The position numbers and the translations under genes were made by a program. From Halanaerobacter jeridensis (GTDB lineage: Bacteria; Bacillota; Halanaerobiia; Halobacteroidales; Halobacteroidaceae), in NCBI RefSeq assembly GCF_016908315.1, contig NZ_JAFBDQ010000023.1, forward strand, positions 1-37,439: a DNA stretch of 37,439 bases, given 5' to 3'. The stretch's first letter is position 1; every line of letters starts with the position of its first letter. The notes under the pieces were generated by a model. That model made no database searches. It saw only the letters and a program-made list of their open reading frames with translations, and was not told the DNA's origin. Below are positions 1 through 7,900 of this stretch, one piece after another.

Positions 1-105
1 GATCAAATTAGAAATATGAGCTTAGCAGATGCTGAAGAAATAGCAGAAGAAGCATTGAGTTATGAGACTGCTGAAGAAGTTAGTGAATTTTTAACAGAGA
101 TATAA
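1..105 (+). CDS. ptsI: PTS enzyme I, C-terminal end (partial)
   Basis: The window opens inside a reading frame whose last 34 codons are visible, ending at TAA. The segment IRNMSLADAEEIAEEAL followed by a TAEEV stretch resembles the extreme C-terminus of phosphoenolpyruvate-protein phosphotransferase (enzyme I), where an IRN..-DAK/E-..A..AL helix is followed by a T..E helix. Enzyme I is the cytoplasmic protein that passes phosphate from PEP to HPr in sugar uptake. Only the tail is present, so the assignment rests on a short match. A palindromic terminator follows 8 bases later, so this is the end of its operon. Confidence 0.6.
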   Translation, partial: DQIRNMSLADAEEIAEEALSYETAEEVSEFLTEI

Positions 106-112
106 GTTTTAT

Positions 113-136
113 AATCCCACAGAATTCTGTGGGATT
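113..136 (+). terminator. Rho-independent terminator after ptsI
   Basis: Perfect palindrome with 10-bp arms AATCCCACAG / CTGTGGGATT around AATT, followed by a T-rich but interrupted tract (TTATTTATT). The tail is weak, but the position 8 bases after the stop codon fits a terminator. Confidence 0.75.
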
Positions 137-176
137 TATTTATTAATGATTTCTGACTTATTGTTCACATCAGAAT

Positions 177-205
177 TTGACAAAAAATATTTTATTGAGT
201 ATAAT
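177..205 (+). promoter_or_regulatory. Sigma-A promoter of the oppA-like operon
   Basis: Perfect consensus -35 TTGACA (177-182) and -10 TATAAT (200-205) with a 17-bp spacer. Transcription would start near 212 and give a leader of about 220 nt before the binding-protein gene. Confidence 0.85.
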
Positions 206-330
206 TAAAAAATGTAACTAGGAAGTAATACTTTTGCTTCTACTAAATATTATTAAAGTAGGGTATACATAATATAAAGGTAACTTAGAATTTACATTGC
301 GTATTTAGAATTTAGTAGTTTAAAATAAAT

Positions 331-370
331 ATAAGTCATTTTATTTTTTTTGTTTCTTTGGGTGACTTAT
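331..370 (+). repeat. Inverted repeat in the long leader of the first binding-protein gene
   Basis: ATAAGTCA (331-338) is repeated inverted as TGACTTAT (363-370) around a 24-nt T-rich loop. The leader between the promoter and 430 matches no riboswitch class I recognise and contains no ORF. The repeat could be an RNA stem or a protein-binding site; there is no further evidence. Confidence 0.35.
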
Positions 371-430
371 GTTTGTGTTGCATAGTTATAAATTGAAATT
401 TATAAATATAAGAGGAGTTGAGCAGAGATT

Positions 431-2080
431 ATGAGAAAAAAACATTTATTAATGATGGTAGCTGTCTTATTATTAGCTGTTTTAGTTGTAGGATGTGGTG
501 GCCAACAGGCTAGCCAAGAGAAAGAGCAAGATAAACAACAGCAGCAAGAACAGGCAGCAGAAGAAGTTTCTGAAGAAGATAAGTTTGGAGGGACATTGGT
601 TTATGGTCGAGGTAGTGATTCTGTTAAATTAGACCCTGCTGATGTTACTGACGGAGAATCTATGAAGGTTACTAAACAAATTTATGATAGTTTAGTAAAG
701 TATGAACGTGGGGGAACAGCAGTCAAACCAAGTTTAGCTAAATCCTGGGAAACTTCTCAAGATGGTAAAGTTTGGACTTTTGAGTTAAGAGAAGACGTGA
801 AATTCCATGATGGTGCTAAATTTGATGCTGAAGCTGTTAAATTTAATTTTGACCGTTGGAGAAAAGAAGATCATGAATATCATGATGGAAAATTTGTTTA
901 TTGGAGTTACATGTTTGGTGGTTTTCCTGGTATAGTTAAGGAAGTAGAAGCAGTAGATGAGTATACTGTTAAAATTACTTTAAGTAAAAAATCTGCGCCA
1001 TTTTTATCTAATTTAGCTATGGCACCTTTTGCTATTGCCAGTCCTAAAGCAATTAAAAAGTATGGAGAAGATTATTTCAAACATCCAGTAGGAACAGGAC
1101 CATTTAAGTTAAAAGATTGGAAAAAAGGCGATAGAGTTATTTTAACTAGAAATGATGATTATTGGGGTGGCAAGCCTTATTTAGAGAAGATAGTATTTAG
1201 AGCTATTCCTGATAATACAGCTCGTTTTATGGAATTACAGTCAGAAACTATTGATATGATGGATGGAGTTAATCCTAATAGTGTACCACAGGTTAAAGAT
1301 AGTGGTAAGTTAAAATTATCTTTGCGACCAAGTATGAATGTTGGTTACTTAGCGATGAACTTTATGAAAGAACCGTTTGATAATAAATTAGTTAGAAAAG
1401 CGGTTAACCATGCGATTAATAAGGAAGAAATTATTAAAGCTTTCTACGCTGGGTTAGCAAAACCTGCTAAAAATCCATTACCTCCTGCTATTTGGGGTTA
1501 TAATGAAGATGTTGATAAATATGAATATAATCCTGAAAAAGCTAAAGAACTATTAGCAGAAGCAGGTTATCCAAATGGATTTGAAACTACTTTATGGGCA
1601 ATGCCTAATCCAAGACCATATATGCCGCAGCCTAAGAAGATTGCTCAAGCTATGCAGTCTAATTTAAAAGAAGTTGGGATTAAAGTTGAAATTAAATCAT
1701 ATGACTGGGGTACTTATTTAGAAAAGACAGAAAATGGTGAACATGATATGGCCTTATTAGGTTGGACAGGTGATAATGGTGACCCAGATAACTTCTTATA
1801 TGTATTATTAGATAAAGATAATGCTGTTAAAGGAAGTGCTGGTAACATTGCTTTCTATAAGAGCGATAAGCTACATGAATTATTAATTGATGCGCAAAAG
1901 ACAATGGATAAAGAGAAAAGAACTGAAATTTACAAAGAGGCACAAGAGGTTATTCATGAAGATGCACCATGGGTACCTATGGCGCATTCAACACCACCGA
2001 TTGCTTTAAAGAATGAAGTAATGAATTATAAACCTAGTCCACTAGGAATTGAAAAGTTAGATAAAGTTTGGGTTAAATAA
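431..2080 (+). CDS. ABC transporter substrate-binding lipoprotein, peptide/nickel family (OppA/DppA-like)
   Basis: This is an extracytoplasmic solute-binding protein of SBP_bac_5 type, 549 aa, the usual family length. An N-terminal signal (about residues 1-21) ends in a lipobox LVVGC with lipidated Cys22. A low-complexity Gln/Glu/Lys linker (about 23-50) follows, then the binding fold with family-typical segments GTGPFKLKDW and GDPDNFLYVL. It would capture oligopeptides, or a related solute, outside the membrane and hand it to the two permeases downstream. The ATG has an AGGAG 13 bases upstream, rather distant. A hairpin lies between it and the permease genes, which would favour more transcript for the binding protein than for the membrane subunits. 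The substrate cannot be told from sequence. Confidence 0.9.
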   Translation: MRKKHLLMMVAVLLLAVLVVGCGGQQASQEKEQDKQQQQEQAAEEVSEEDKFGGTLVYGRGSDSVKLDPADVTDGESMKVTKQIYDSLVKYERGGTAVKPSLAKSWETSQDGKVWTFELREDVKFHDGAKFDAEAVKFNFDRWRKEDHEYHDGKFVYWSYMFGGFPGIVKEVEAVDEYTVKITLSKKSAPFLSNLAMAPFAIASPKAIKKYGEDYFKHPVGTGPFKLKDWKKGDRVILTRNDDYWGGKPYLEKIVFRAIPDNTARFMELQSETIDMMDGVNPNSVPQVKDSGKLKLSLRPSMNVGYLAMNFMKEPFDNKLVRKAVNHAINKEEIIKAFYAGLAKPAKNPLPPAIWGYNEDVDKYEYNPEKAKELLAEAGYPNGFETTLWAMPNPRPYMPQPKKIAQAMQSNLKEVGIKVEIKSYDWGTYLEKTENGEHDMALLGWTGDNGDPDNFLYVLLDKDNAVKGSAGNIAFYKSDKLHELLIDAQKTMDKEKRTEIYKEAQEVIHEDAPWVPMAHSTPPIALKNEVMNYKPSPLGIEKLDKVWVK

Positions 2081-2174
2081 AAAAACAGAGAAGAGTAAAC
2101 AGAAAAAGAAAATAAAGATAAAAAATAAATTTAAGTTTAAATTAAGAAATATTGAAGTAATTATAACCAGAGGG

Positions 2175-2206
2175 ACCAGTTCTGAGTTTCTGGAACTGGT
2201 TCTTCT
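2175..2206 (+). terminator. Intercistronic hairpin between binding protein and permease
   Basis: Arms ACCAGTTC (2175-2182) and GAACTGGT (2193-2200) enclose a 10-nt loop and are followed by TCTTCTT. It looks like a leaky terminator or a processing/stabilising hairpin, common between binding-protein and permease genes. Confidence 0.6.
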
Positions 2207-2268
2207 TATTCAAAGTCATATTTCAGTCAAAACGACTAATTAAATGAAAAGAAATGAGGAGTGAGTAG

Positions 2269-3273
2269 ATGTTAAATTATATTCTAAGAAGGCTACTTCT
2301 GCTGATTCCAACTCTAATTGGAGTATCAATCTTGGTATTTTTAATGATTCATTTAATTCCAGGAGATCCAGCTAGTGTGATGTTAGGAGAAAGAGCAACA
2401 GAATCAGAAATTAATAGATTAAGAGAAGAGATGGGACTTAATGACCCTTTGCATGTGCAATATTTTAGATTTGTAAAGAGGTTAGCCTCGGGTGATTTAG
2501 GAGAATCAATTATGAGCAGTAACCCGGTGTCCGATGAATTATCGAGACGTTATCCTGCTACAATTGAGTTATCTCTATTTGCTTTAACTTTTGCCGTTTT
2601 AGTTGGAGTTCCAGCAGGTATAATTTCGGCGACTAAGCAGTATTCTATTTTTGATTACTTAAGTATGTCAGGGGCTTTAGTAGGAGTTTCAATGCCTATA
2701 TTTTGGTTAGGGCTAATGATGATTTGGATTTTTGCCTTTAAATTAGGTTGGTTTCCGCCATCGGCAAGATTAAGTGTAGGTGTTGAGCTAAAAGAGATTA
2801 CTAATTTTTATGTTATAGATAGTATTATAACAGGTAACTGGACAGCCTTAAAAGATGTTTTATGGCATCTAATGCTGCCGGGGATTTCATTAGGGACTAT
2901 TCCAATGGCTATTATTGCTCGAATGACCAGATCTAGTATGTTAGAAGTATTAAATAAAGATTATATTAAGACTGCTTATGCTAAAGGGCTAAAGGAAAAG
3001 GTGGTTGTTTATAAACATGCTCTTCGTAATGCTTTGATTCCAATTATTACTGTAATTGGACTGCAGTTTGGAATTCTATTAGGAGGAGCAATGATGACTG
3101 AGACTATTTTTTCTTGGCCAGGGGTAGGAAAATATACTTACGATGCTATTATGGCTCGTGATTTTCCAGTAGTACAGGCAGCAGTATTAATTTTGGCAAC
3201 TACATTTGTTTTTGTTAATTTAGTAGTTGATATTTTATATTCTGTAATTGATCCTAAGATTCGTTATGATTAA
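2269..3273 (+). CDS. ABC transporter permease, DppB/OppB family
   Basis: First membrane subunit of the peptide-type importer, 334 aa. The N-terminus (LRRLLLLIPTLIGVSILVF, then IPGDPA) is the hallmark of DppB/OppB proteins. About six transmembrane helices can be seen, and the cytoplasmic EAA loop that contacts the ATPase is the stretch YIKTAYAKGLKEKVV...HALRNALIP. The ATG has GAGGAG a few bases upstream. The gene sits between the binding-protein gene and the second permease gene, so the three form one transport unit. No ATPase gene (dppD/dppF type) is found anywhere in the window. Confidence 0.92.
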   Translation: MLNYILRRLLLLIPTLIGVSILVFLMIHLIPGDPASVMLGERATESEINRLREEMGLNDPLHVQYFRFVKRLASGDLGESIMSSNPVSDELSRRYPATIELSLFALTFAVLVGVPAGIISATKQYSIFDYLSMSGALVGVSMPIFWLGLMMIWIFAFKLGWFPPSARLSVGVELKEITNFYVIDSIITGNWTALKDVLWHLMLPGISLGTIPMAIIARMTRSSMLEVLNKDYIKTAYAKGLKEKVVVYKHALRNALIPIITVIGLQFGILLGGAMMTETIFSWPGVGKYTYDAIMARDFPVVQAAVLILATTFVFVNLVVDILYSVIDPKIRYD

Positions 3274-3339
3274 TGCTAATAGAAGAAATAGATATTGTAA
3301 TAGTGAATCTGTGATGAATTGTAAGAGAGGAGGAGAGTA

Positions 3340-4236
3340 ATGGCGCAGATGAATATGGGACAAACTGAAGCAGAAGGAAATTCTGATACTAAAGAGTCAA
3401 GTTTGTGGAAAGAAGCTTGGAAACGACTGCTTAAAAATAGAATTGCTATGTTAGGTCTAGCAATTATTTCTATATTATTAGTAGTAGCTATTTTTGCTCC
3501 TGTATTAGCTCCTTATGATCCGTTGAAGACTAATGTTATTCAAAGATTAAAAGCTCCTTCATTTAGTCATTGGCTAGGAACTGATGATTTAGGAAGAGAT
3601 ATTTTAAGTAGAATAATTTATGGTTCTCGAATTTCAATTCAAGTGGGAGTTATTTCAGTTAGTTTAGCTTTAGTTTTAGGAGTTACATTAGGTGTTTTAG
3701 CTGGTTATTATGGTGGATGGATTGATAGCTTAGTAATGAGATTAATAGATATTATGCTAGCTTTTCCTAGTATTTTGCTGGCAATAGTAATTATGGCTAT
3801 ATTAGGTCCGCAGTTAAGTAATGCTATGATTGCGATTGGTTTTGTAAATTTACCGCGTTTTGCCAGAATTGTGAGGTCCTCTGTCTTATCAGTTAAAGAA
3901 GAGGAATATGTTTCTGCAGCGCAGTCTTTAGGTTCAAGTGATTTTAGAATTATTACTAAACATATATTACCTAATTGCTTAGCTCCGTTAACAGTACAGT
4001 CTACTTTGAGCATAGCAACAGCAATTTTAGAAGCAGCAGGATTGAGTTTCTTAGGTTTAGGTGCTCAGCCACCTACTCCTGAATGGGGAGCAATGTTAAG
4101 TTCAGGTAGGTCAGCAATTCAAGTAGCACCTTGGGTAGTAGCTTTTCCTGGCTTAGCAATTATGATTACTGTATTAGGTTTTAATTTATTTGGTGATGGG
4201 TTAAGGGATGCCTTAGACCCTAAAATGAAAGATTAA
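3340..4236 (+). CDS. ABC transporter permease, DppC/OppC family
   Basis: Second membrane subunit, 298 aa. A short cytoplasmic N-terminus precedes the OppC_N-type first helix (LKNRIAMLGLAII), followed by APYDP, then the GTDDLGRDILSR segment typical of DppC/OppC. The EAA loop is near YVSAAQSLGSSDFRIITKHI, and the C-terminus (FNLFGDGLRDALDPK) is the classic family ending. The start ATG is preceded by AGGAGG and is 66 bases after the upstream permease stop, so the two are co-transcribed. It would pair with the DppB-like subunit to form the pore. Confidence 0.92.
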   Translation: MAQMNMGQTEAEGNSDTKESSLWKEAWKRLLKNRIAMLGLAIISILLVVAIFAPVLAPYDPLKTNVIQRLKAPSFSHWLGTDDLGRDILSRIIYGSRISIQVGVISVSLALVLGVTLGVLAGYYGGWIDSLVMRLIDIMLAFPSILLAIVIMAILGPQLSNAMIAIGFVNLPRFARIVRSSVLSVKEEEYVSAAQSLGSSDFRIITKHILPNCLAPLTVQSTLSIATAILEAAGLSFLGLGAQPPTPEWGAMLSSGRSAIQVAPWVVAFPGLAIMITVLGFNLFGDGLRDALDPKMKD

Positions 4237-4328
4237 ATATTAGGGATAAATTAAAAGATAAGAGAAAAGATAAAAAAGAAAAGATAAGTAGTTAGTAGGA
4301 GTAGTAGAATAGTTGTGGAGGTAGAAAG

Positions 4329-4997
4329 ATGAGTAGTAGAGAAGTTAAGGAGTGTAATTTGTATGAATTGACTAAGAAGGAACGCGTTATTTATTTGGCC
4401 CAGGAAGATCCTTTTTTAAAGGTGGAAAAGATAGCTCAATTAGCTGAAACTACCTCTCATTATGTGAGAACGGTTCTTTCTGAAGCTGATTTATCTTTAA
4501 CTAAATTAAGAGAAAATTATGCTCGGAAAAAAGTTAGTTCTTCAGAGGAAAATAAATTAGTATTTGAAGTTTTAGAGCTATCAGAACTTGGGAATATTAA
4601 TTATGAAGTACAAGAAAATCTCATTTTGAATCAAAGTTATGAATTTGTTAAGCAAGGGTCAAAACAAATAGCAGAAACTGTATTATTTAAAGAAGATGAA
4701 AGACCTTTATTTATAAGCAGTACGTTTTTTGCTAGCAAGTTAGCAATTACAGAAATAAAACAATTAAAAAAGGTTGAGAATGTTAGATTTTCTGCTGTAG
4801 AGCTTGAAGTAGAAAAAGGTCGTCAGCAGTTATTACAGATTTTAAATTCTAAACCGGGGAGTTATTTGCTAACTCTAAAGAAAAAACTCTATTTTTCTGA
4901 TCAACTGCAGGGAATTAATGTTGTTTATTTTCCTGTTAATCAGATAAAACTAAATTTTAATAATTCACTTCAGCAGATTAAAGTTTTAAAAAAATAG
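4329..4997 (+). CDS. HTH transcriptional regulator with UTRA-like C-terminal domain (paralog 1)
   Basis: 222 aa. Residues about 12-55 form a helix-turn-helix (LTKKERVIYLAQEDPFLKVE, then IAQLAETTSHYVRTVLSEA). The C-terminal half has the rhythm of a UTRA ligand-binding domain of HutC/GntR regulators: a P-L-F-I-S-S strand, later LLQILNSKPGSYLLTL, then VVYFPVN. The same HTH block, with identical YVRT.LSEA and LRE.YAR motifs, recurs in the gene at 6859. Each sits beside a solute-binding-protein gene, so I infer that they sense a transported compound and control these transporters. It lies 92 bases after the permease gene, with GGAGG upstream of the ATG. The N-terminal domain does not look like a canonical GntR winged helix; the family is not firmly identified. 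Confidence 0.65.
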   Translation: MSSREVKECNLYELTKKERVIYLAQEDPFLKVEKIAQLAETTSHYVRTVLSEADLSLTKLRENYARKKVSSSEENKLVFEVLELSELGNINYEVQENLILNQSYEFVKQGSKQIAETVLFKEDERPLFISSTFFASKLAITEIKQLKKVENVRFSAVELEVEKGRQQLLQILNSKPGSYLLTLKKKLYFSDQLQGINVVYFPVNQIKLNFNNSLQQIKVLKK

Positions 4998-5045
4998 ATT
5001 AATTAATGTACATTATAATATTCTAAACAAGGAGGAATAAATTTA

Positions 5046-6719
5046 ATGTTTAAGAAACTAGGAATTTCTATTTTGATTTTGACATTAATGGTATTTTTTG
5101 TAGTTGGTTGTGGTGGTAATCAACAGTCCCAACCAGAGAAGCAAGAACAGGGACAAAAGCAAGCAGAAAAAGAAAATTATACTACCGAAGACAAAATGGG
5201 TGGTACTTTTTATGGGAGATTAGGTGCTAATCCGCCTGATTTAGATCCTGCTCATTCGACTGATACTACTTCTAGTAGAGTAGTGAGAAATGTTTTTGAT
5301 GGATTAGTTAAGTATAATGAAGATCTAGAAGTTCAACCAGCAATTGCAAAAGATTGGGAATCTTCCGAGAATGGTACAGAATGGATTTTCCATTTAAGAG
5401 AGGGAGTTAAGTTCCATAATGGACGAGAAGTAAAAGCATCTGATGTTGTTTATTCTTTCAGTAGATTATTAGATCCTGAAACAAAATCTGAACGAGCTTG
5501 GTTATTTGAAAATGTTGTAGGTGCTAAAGCTTTTCAGAATGGTGAAGCTGATAGTGTTAAAGGATTAAAAGCAGTTGATGAATATACTGTAAAGATTTCT
5601 TTAAAAGAGCCATTTGCACCATTCCTATCTATGCTATGTATGGAAAATGCGTCTATTGTACCTAAAGAAGTAATCGCTGAAAAAGGTGATGGATTTGGAC
5701 AGCATCCAGTTGGAGCAGGTCCATTTGAATTTAAGAGTTGGAAACAAGATAGTAAACTTGTGTTAGAGAAGAATGAAGATTATTATGAAGATAATAGACC
5801 TTATTTAGATAAAGTTGTGTACAGAATTATTGTGGAAGGGACTTCTGCTTTCCCAGAGTATGAACAAGGTAATATTTATGAATTTGATGCTGATATTCCT
5901 GATGGACAGATGGAACGAGTTATGGATTCTGAAGGTGAATTTGCAAACGAGTATCGACAAATAGATAGATTAGGAACTTATTATTTAGCAATTAATAATC
6001 AAAAAGAACCATTTAATAATAAAAAAGTTCGTAAAGCAATGAATTATGCTGTGAATAAAGAAGTAATTGCTAAGGTAGTTAGGAATGGAACAGTAAATCC
6101 TGCTAACGGAATTCTTCCGCCGGGAATGCCAGGTTATAATTCTGACTTAAAAGGATATCCTTATAATATTGAAAAGGCAAAAGAACTATTGAAAGAAGCT
6201 GGATATCCAGATGGTTTACCAGGGGAATATAAAATCATTTATAATACAAGTAAGCAGCACCAAAGAAATCTTGAAGCTGTACAGAGAAATCTGAAACAAA
6301 TTGGTATTAATGTTAAGTTAGTCAATATGGACTGGGGTACAGTTTTATCTAAAGCTGATAAAGGAAGCTTTACTCTAATGAGAATGGGTTGGATTGCTGA
6401 TTATCCTGATCCAGATAACTTCTTGCACGTATTATTCCATTCTAAGAATGCAGGAGCTGGTGGTAACTATGCATTCTATAAGAATGAAGATATTGATAAG
6501 AAATTAGAAAAAGCAAGAAAGATGGACCGTGGAGAAGAAAGACTTGATTTGTATCAAGAAATTGAAAAAGAACTGATAAATGATGCTCCATGGGTTCCTA
6601 TTTATTATTATTCCACACCTGTTTTAGTCCAGTCATTTGTTCATGATTATGTATTTACTGGTCAGACACCATTACCTTTGACAGATGTATGGGTTGAGCC
6701 AGGTCATAAAACAAAATAA
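5046..6719 (+). CDS. ABC transporter substrate-binding lipoprotein, peptide/nickel family (second copy)
   Basis: 557 aa SBP_bac_5-type binding protein, paralogous to the one at 431. The lipobox FVVGC places the lipidated cysteine at residue 22, followed by a Gln/Glu/Lys-rich linker. Family segments include the LDPAHSTD and VVRNVFDGLVKYNE region, PVGAGPFEFKSW and YPDPDNFLHVLFH. AAGGAGG lies upstream of the ATG. It follows the regulator gene by 48 bases, so it is probably read from the same transcript, and ends at a perfect 34-bp terminator. It would supply an alternative substrate range to the permeases at 2269-4236, or to components outside the window. The substrate is unknown. Confidence 0.9.
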   Translation: MFKKLGISILILTLMVFFVVGCGGNQQSQPEKQEQGQKQAEKENYTTEDKMGGTFYGRLGANPPDLDPAHSTDTTSSRVVRNVFDGLVKYNEDLEVQPAIAKDWESSENGTEWIFHLREGVKFHNGREVKASDVVYSFSRLLDPETKSERAWLFENVVGAKAFQNGEADSVKGLKAVDEYTVKISLKEPFAPFLSMLCMENASIVPKEVIAEKGDGFGQHPVGAGPFEFKSWKQDSKLVLEKNEDYYEDNRPYLDKVVYRIIVEGTSAFPEYEQGNIYEFDADIPDGQMERVMDSEGEFANEYRQIDRLGTYYLAINNQKEPFNNKKVRKAMNYAVNKEVIAKVVRNGTVNPANGILPPGMPGYNSDLKGYPYNIEKAKELLKEAGYPDGLPGEYKIIYNTSKQHQRNLEAVQRNLKQIGINVKLVNMDWGTVLSKADKGSFTLMRMGWIADYPDPDNFLHVLFHSKNAGAGGNYAFYKNEDIDKKLEKARKMDRGEERLDLYQEIEKELINDAPWVPIYYYSTPVLVQSFVHDYVFTGQTPLPLTDVWVEPGHKTK

Positions 6720-6733
6720 ACAATCTAGATTTT

Positions 6734-6774
6734 AAAGCAGCTAACTGTATATACAGTTAGCTGCTTTTCTATTT
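6734..6774 (+). terminator. Rho-independent terminator of the importer region
   Basis: Perfect palindrome with 17-bp arms (6734-6750 and 6751-6767; core GCAGCTAACTG/CAGTTAGCTGC), followed by a T-rich tract. It ends the unit before the second regulator gene. Confidence 0.9.
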
Positions 6775-6858
6775 TTTGAGTTTATTTAATTTAAATGTAT
6801 AAGAATATCATAAGTTAGGTATAATAAGTTGTGAAAATGAACAAAGGGGTGATAAGAG

Positions 6859-7542
6859 ATGGGACTAGAAGAATTGACTAAAAAAGAACAGATTATTAAT
6901 TTTGCTCGTCACGATCCTTTTCTAAAAATTAGTGATATTGCTGAAAATGTAGATACAACTCCTCGTTATGTAAGAACAATTTTATCCGAGGCTAATATAT
7001 CATTAATGGAATTGAGAGAGAAGTATGCTCGCAATATGGAACAGCGTTTAGCTGGGGAAAGATCTGATTTGCAGCAAGCAACGATTAGATTATTAGAAAA
7101 AGATAAAGATTTTGAAGCAGGAGAAATTAGTATTAAGCAGATCGATGATTTAGAATTTAATGATTTAGTGCGCACTAAGCCACAGGAAAAGTTATATAAA
7201 ATAATCCAAGAGAAATTGGTAGATAATCATGTTTATGGATGGCAAGAAATTATTACTTATTTAAGTTCTGATATTAATCAAGAACGTTTAAATCATTTGA
7301 ATTCACTTTATGAACTGTTTGGTGATAAAGGTATCAATAATGTTAAATTTAGAAATAATATAATTCAAGTGGAAGAAGCTAATCCAATTTTGGAGAGCAG
7401 ATTAGACTTTACTGGAGAACAGAATTTAGTAATGAAGAGTCAGCGAATAATTCTAATTGATAAATTACCAATTGGTATAGAAAATCACTATTTTGATGCA
7501 AATAGTATTAAACTTATTTTTCCAGGAGAATTAGTAGTTTAA
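6859..7542 (+). CDS. HTH transcriptional regulator with UTRA-like tail (paralog 2)
   Basis: 227 aa. The first about 60 residues closely match the N-terminus of the regulator at 4329 (LTKKE.II, DPFLK..DIA, YVRTILSEA.ISL, LRE.YAR), giving a helix-turn-helix. The middle is divergent and longer. The last about 45 residues (MKSQRIILIDKLPIGIENHYF, which ends in a strand with IKLIFPG) again resemble the end of a UTRA domain. It has its own upstream space after a strong terminator, with a possible -10 TATAAT at 6820-6825 but no good -35. The Shine-Dalgarno is AAAGGGGTG. Inference: it arose by duplication of a binding-protein plus regulator unit. No close named family is recognised. Confidence 0.6.
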   Translation: MGLEELTKKEQIINFARHDPFLKISDIAENVDTTPRYVRTILSEANISLMELREKYARNMEQRLAGERSDLQQATIRLLEKDKDFEAGEISIKQIDDLEFNDLVRTKPQEKLYKIIQEKLVDNHVYGWQEIITYLSSDINQERLNHLNSLYELFGDKGINNVKFRNNIIQVEEANPILESRLDFTGEQNLVMKSQRIILIDKLPIGIENHYFDANSIKLIFPGELVV

Positions 7543-7544
7543 AA

Positions 7545-7572
7545 TTGACTTTTGAAATTAATGTGATATAAT
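7545..7572 (+). promoter_or_regulatory. Promoter of tRNA-Leu
   Basis: -35 TTGACT (7545-7550), 16-bp spacer, extended -10 TGATATAAT with hexamer 7567-7572, placed about 15 bases before the tRNA. Confidence 0.75.
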
Positions 7573-7586
7573 TATAAAAGTAAATT

Positions 7587-7674
7587 GCCGAGGTGGCGGA
7601 ACTGGCAGACGCGTAGCGTTGAGGGCGCTATGGGCATTTGTCCCGTGTGGGTTCAAATCCCACTCTCGGCACCA
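7587..7674 (+). tRNA. tRNA-Leu, anticodon GAG
   Basis: A complete 88-nt cloverleaf with a long class II variable arm. The acceptor GCCGAGG pairs with TCTCGGC and is followed by A and an encoded CCA. The anticodon stem is TAGCG/CGCTA with loop TTGAGGG, giving anticodon GAG at 7621-7623, which reads CTC and CTT codons. The T arm is GTGGGTTCAAATCCCAC. The variable arm GGGCATTTGTCCC folds into its own stem. All elements look intact. Confidence 0.97.
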
Positions 7675-7716
7675 ATTATTAAATATAATTTTATTAAAAT
7701 TCAATATATTATTTTA

Positions 7717-7753
7717 AAGCATACTCTGAACTTAGGGTATGCTTTTTTATTTT
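7717..7753 (+). terminator. Terminator after tRNA-Leu
   Basis: 11-bp stem (arms AAGCATACTCT and AGGGTATGCTT, one T-G pair) with loop GAACTT, followed by TTTTATTTTTTT. Confidence 0.9.
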
Positions 7754-7814
7754 TTTGAGTGCTTTGTTTATTTTTTGTACTTATTGTTGAAGAACAACGA
7801 AGTCAAATTAACGA

Positions 7815-7843
7815 TTGATTTAATTACATTTTTTGGGTATAAT
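7815..7843 (+). promoter_or_regulatory. Promoter of the unknown gene at 7901
   Basis: -35 TTGATT (7815-7820) and -10 TATAAT (7838-7843) with a 17-bp spacer, about 58 bases before the start codon. Confidence 0.6.
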
Positions 7844-7900
7844 TACATTAGTTAGAATATAATTATATAGTATCAAGCTTTGAAAGGAGAGATTAAAAAA

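Noticed and set aside
3708-4013. 101-codon open frame on the minus strand inside the dppC-like gene
   Set aside because: It lies wholly inside a well-supported permease gene, has no ribosome site, and its product looks like no protein family.
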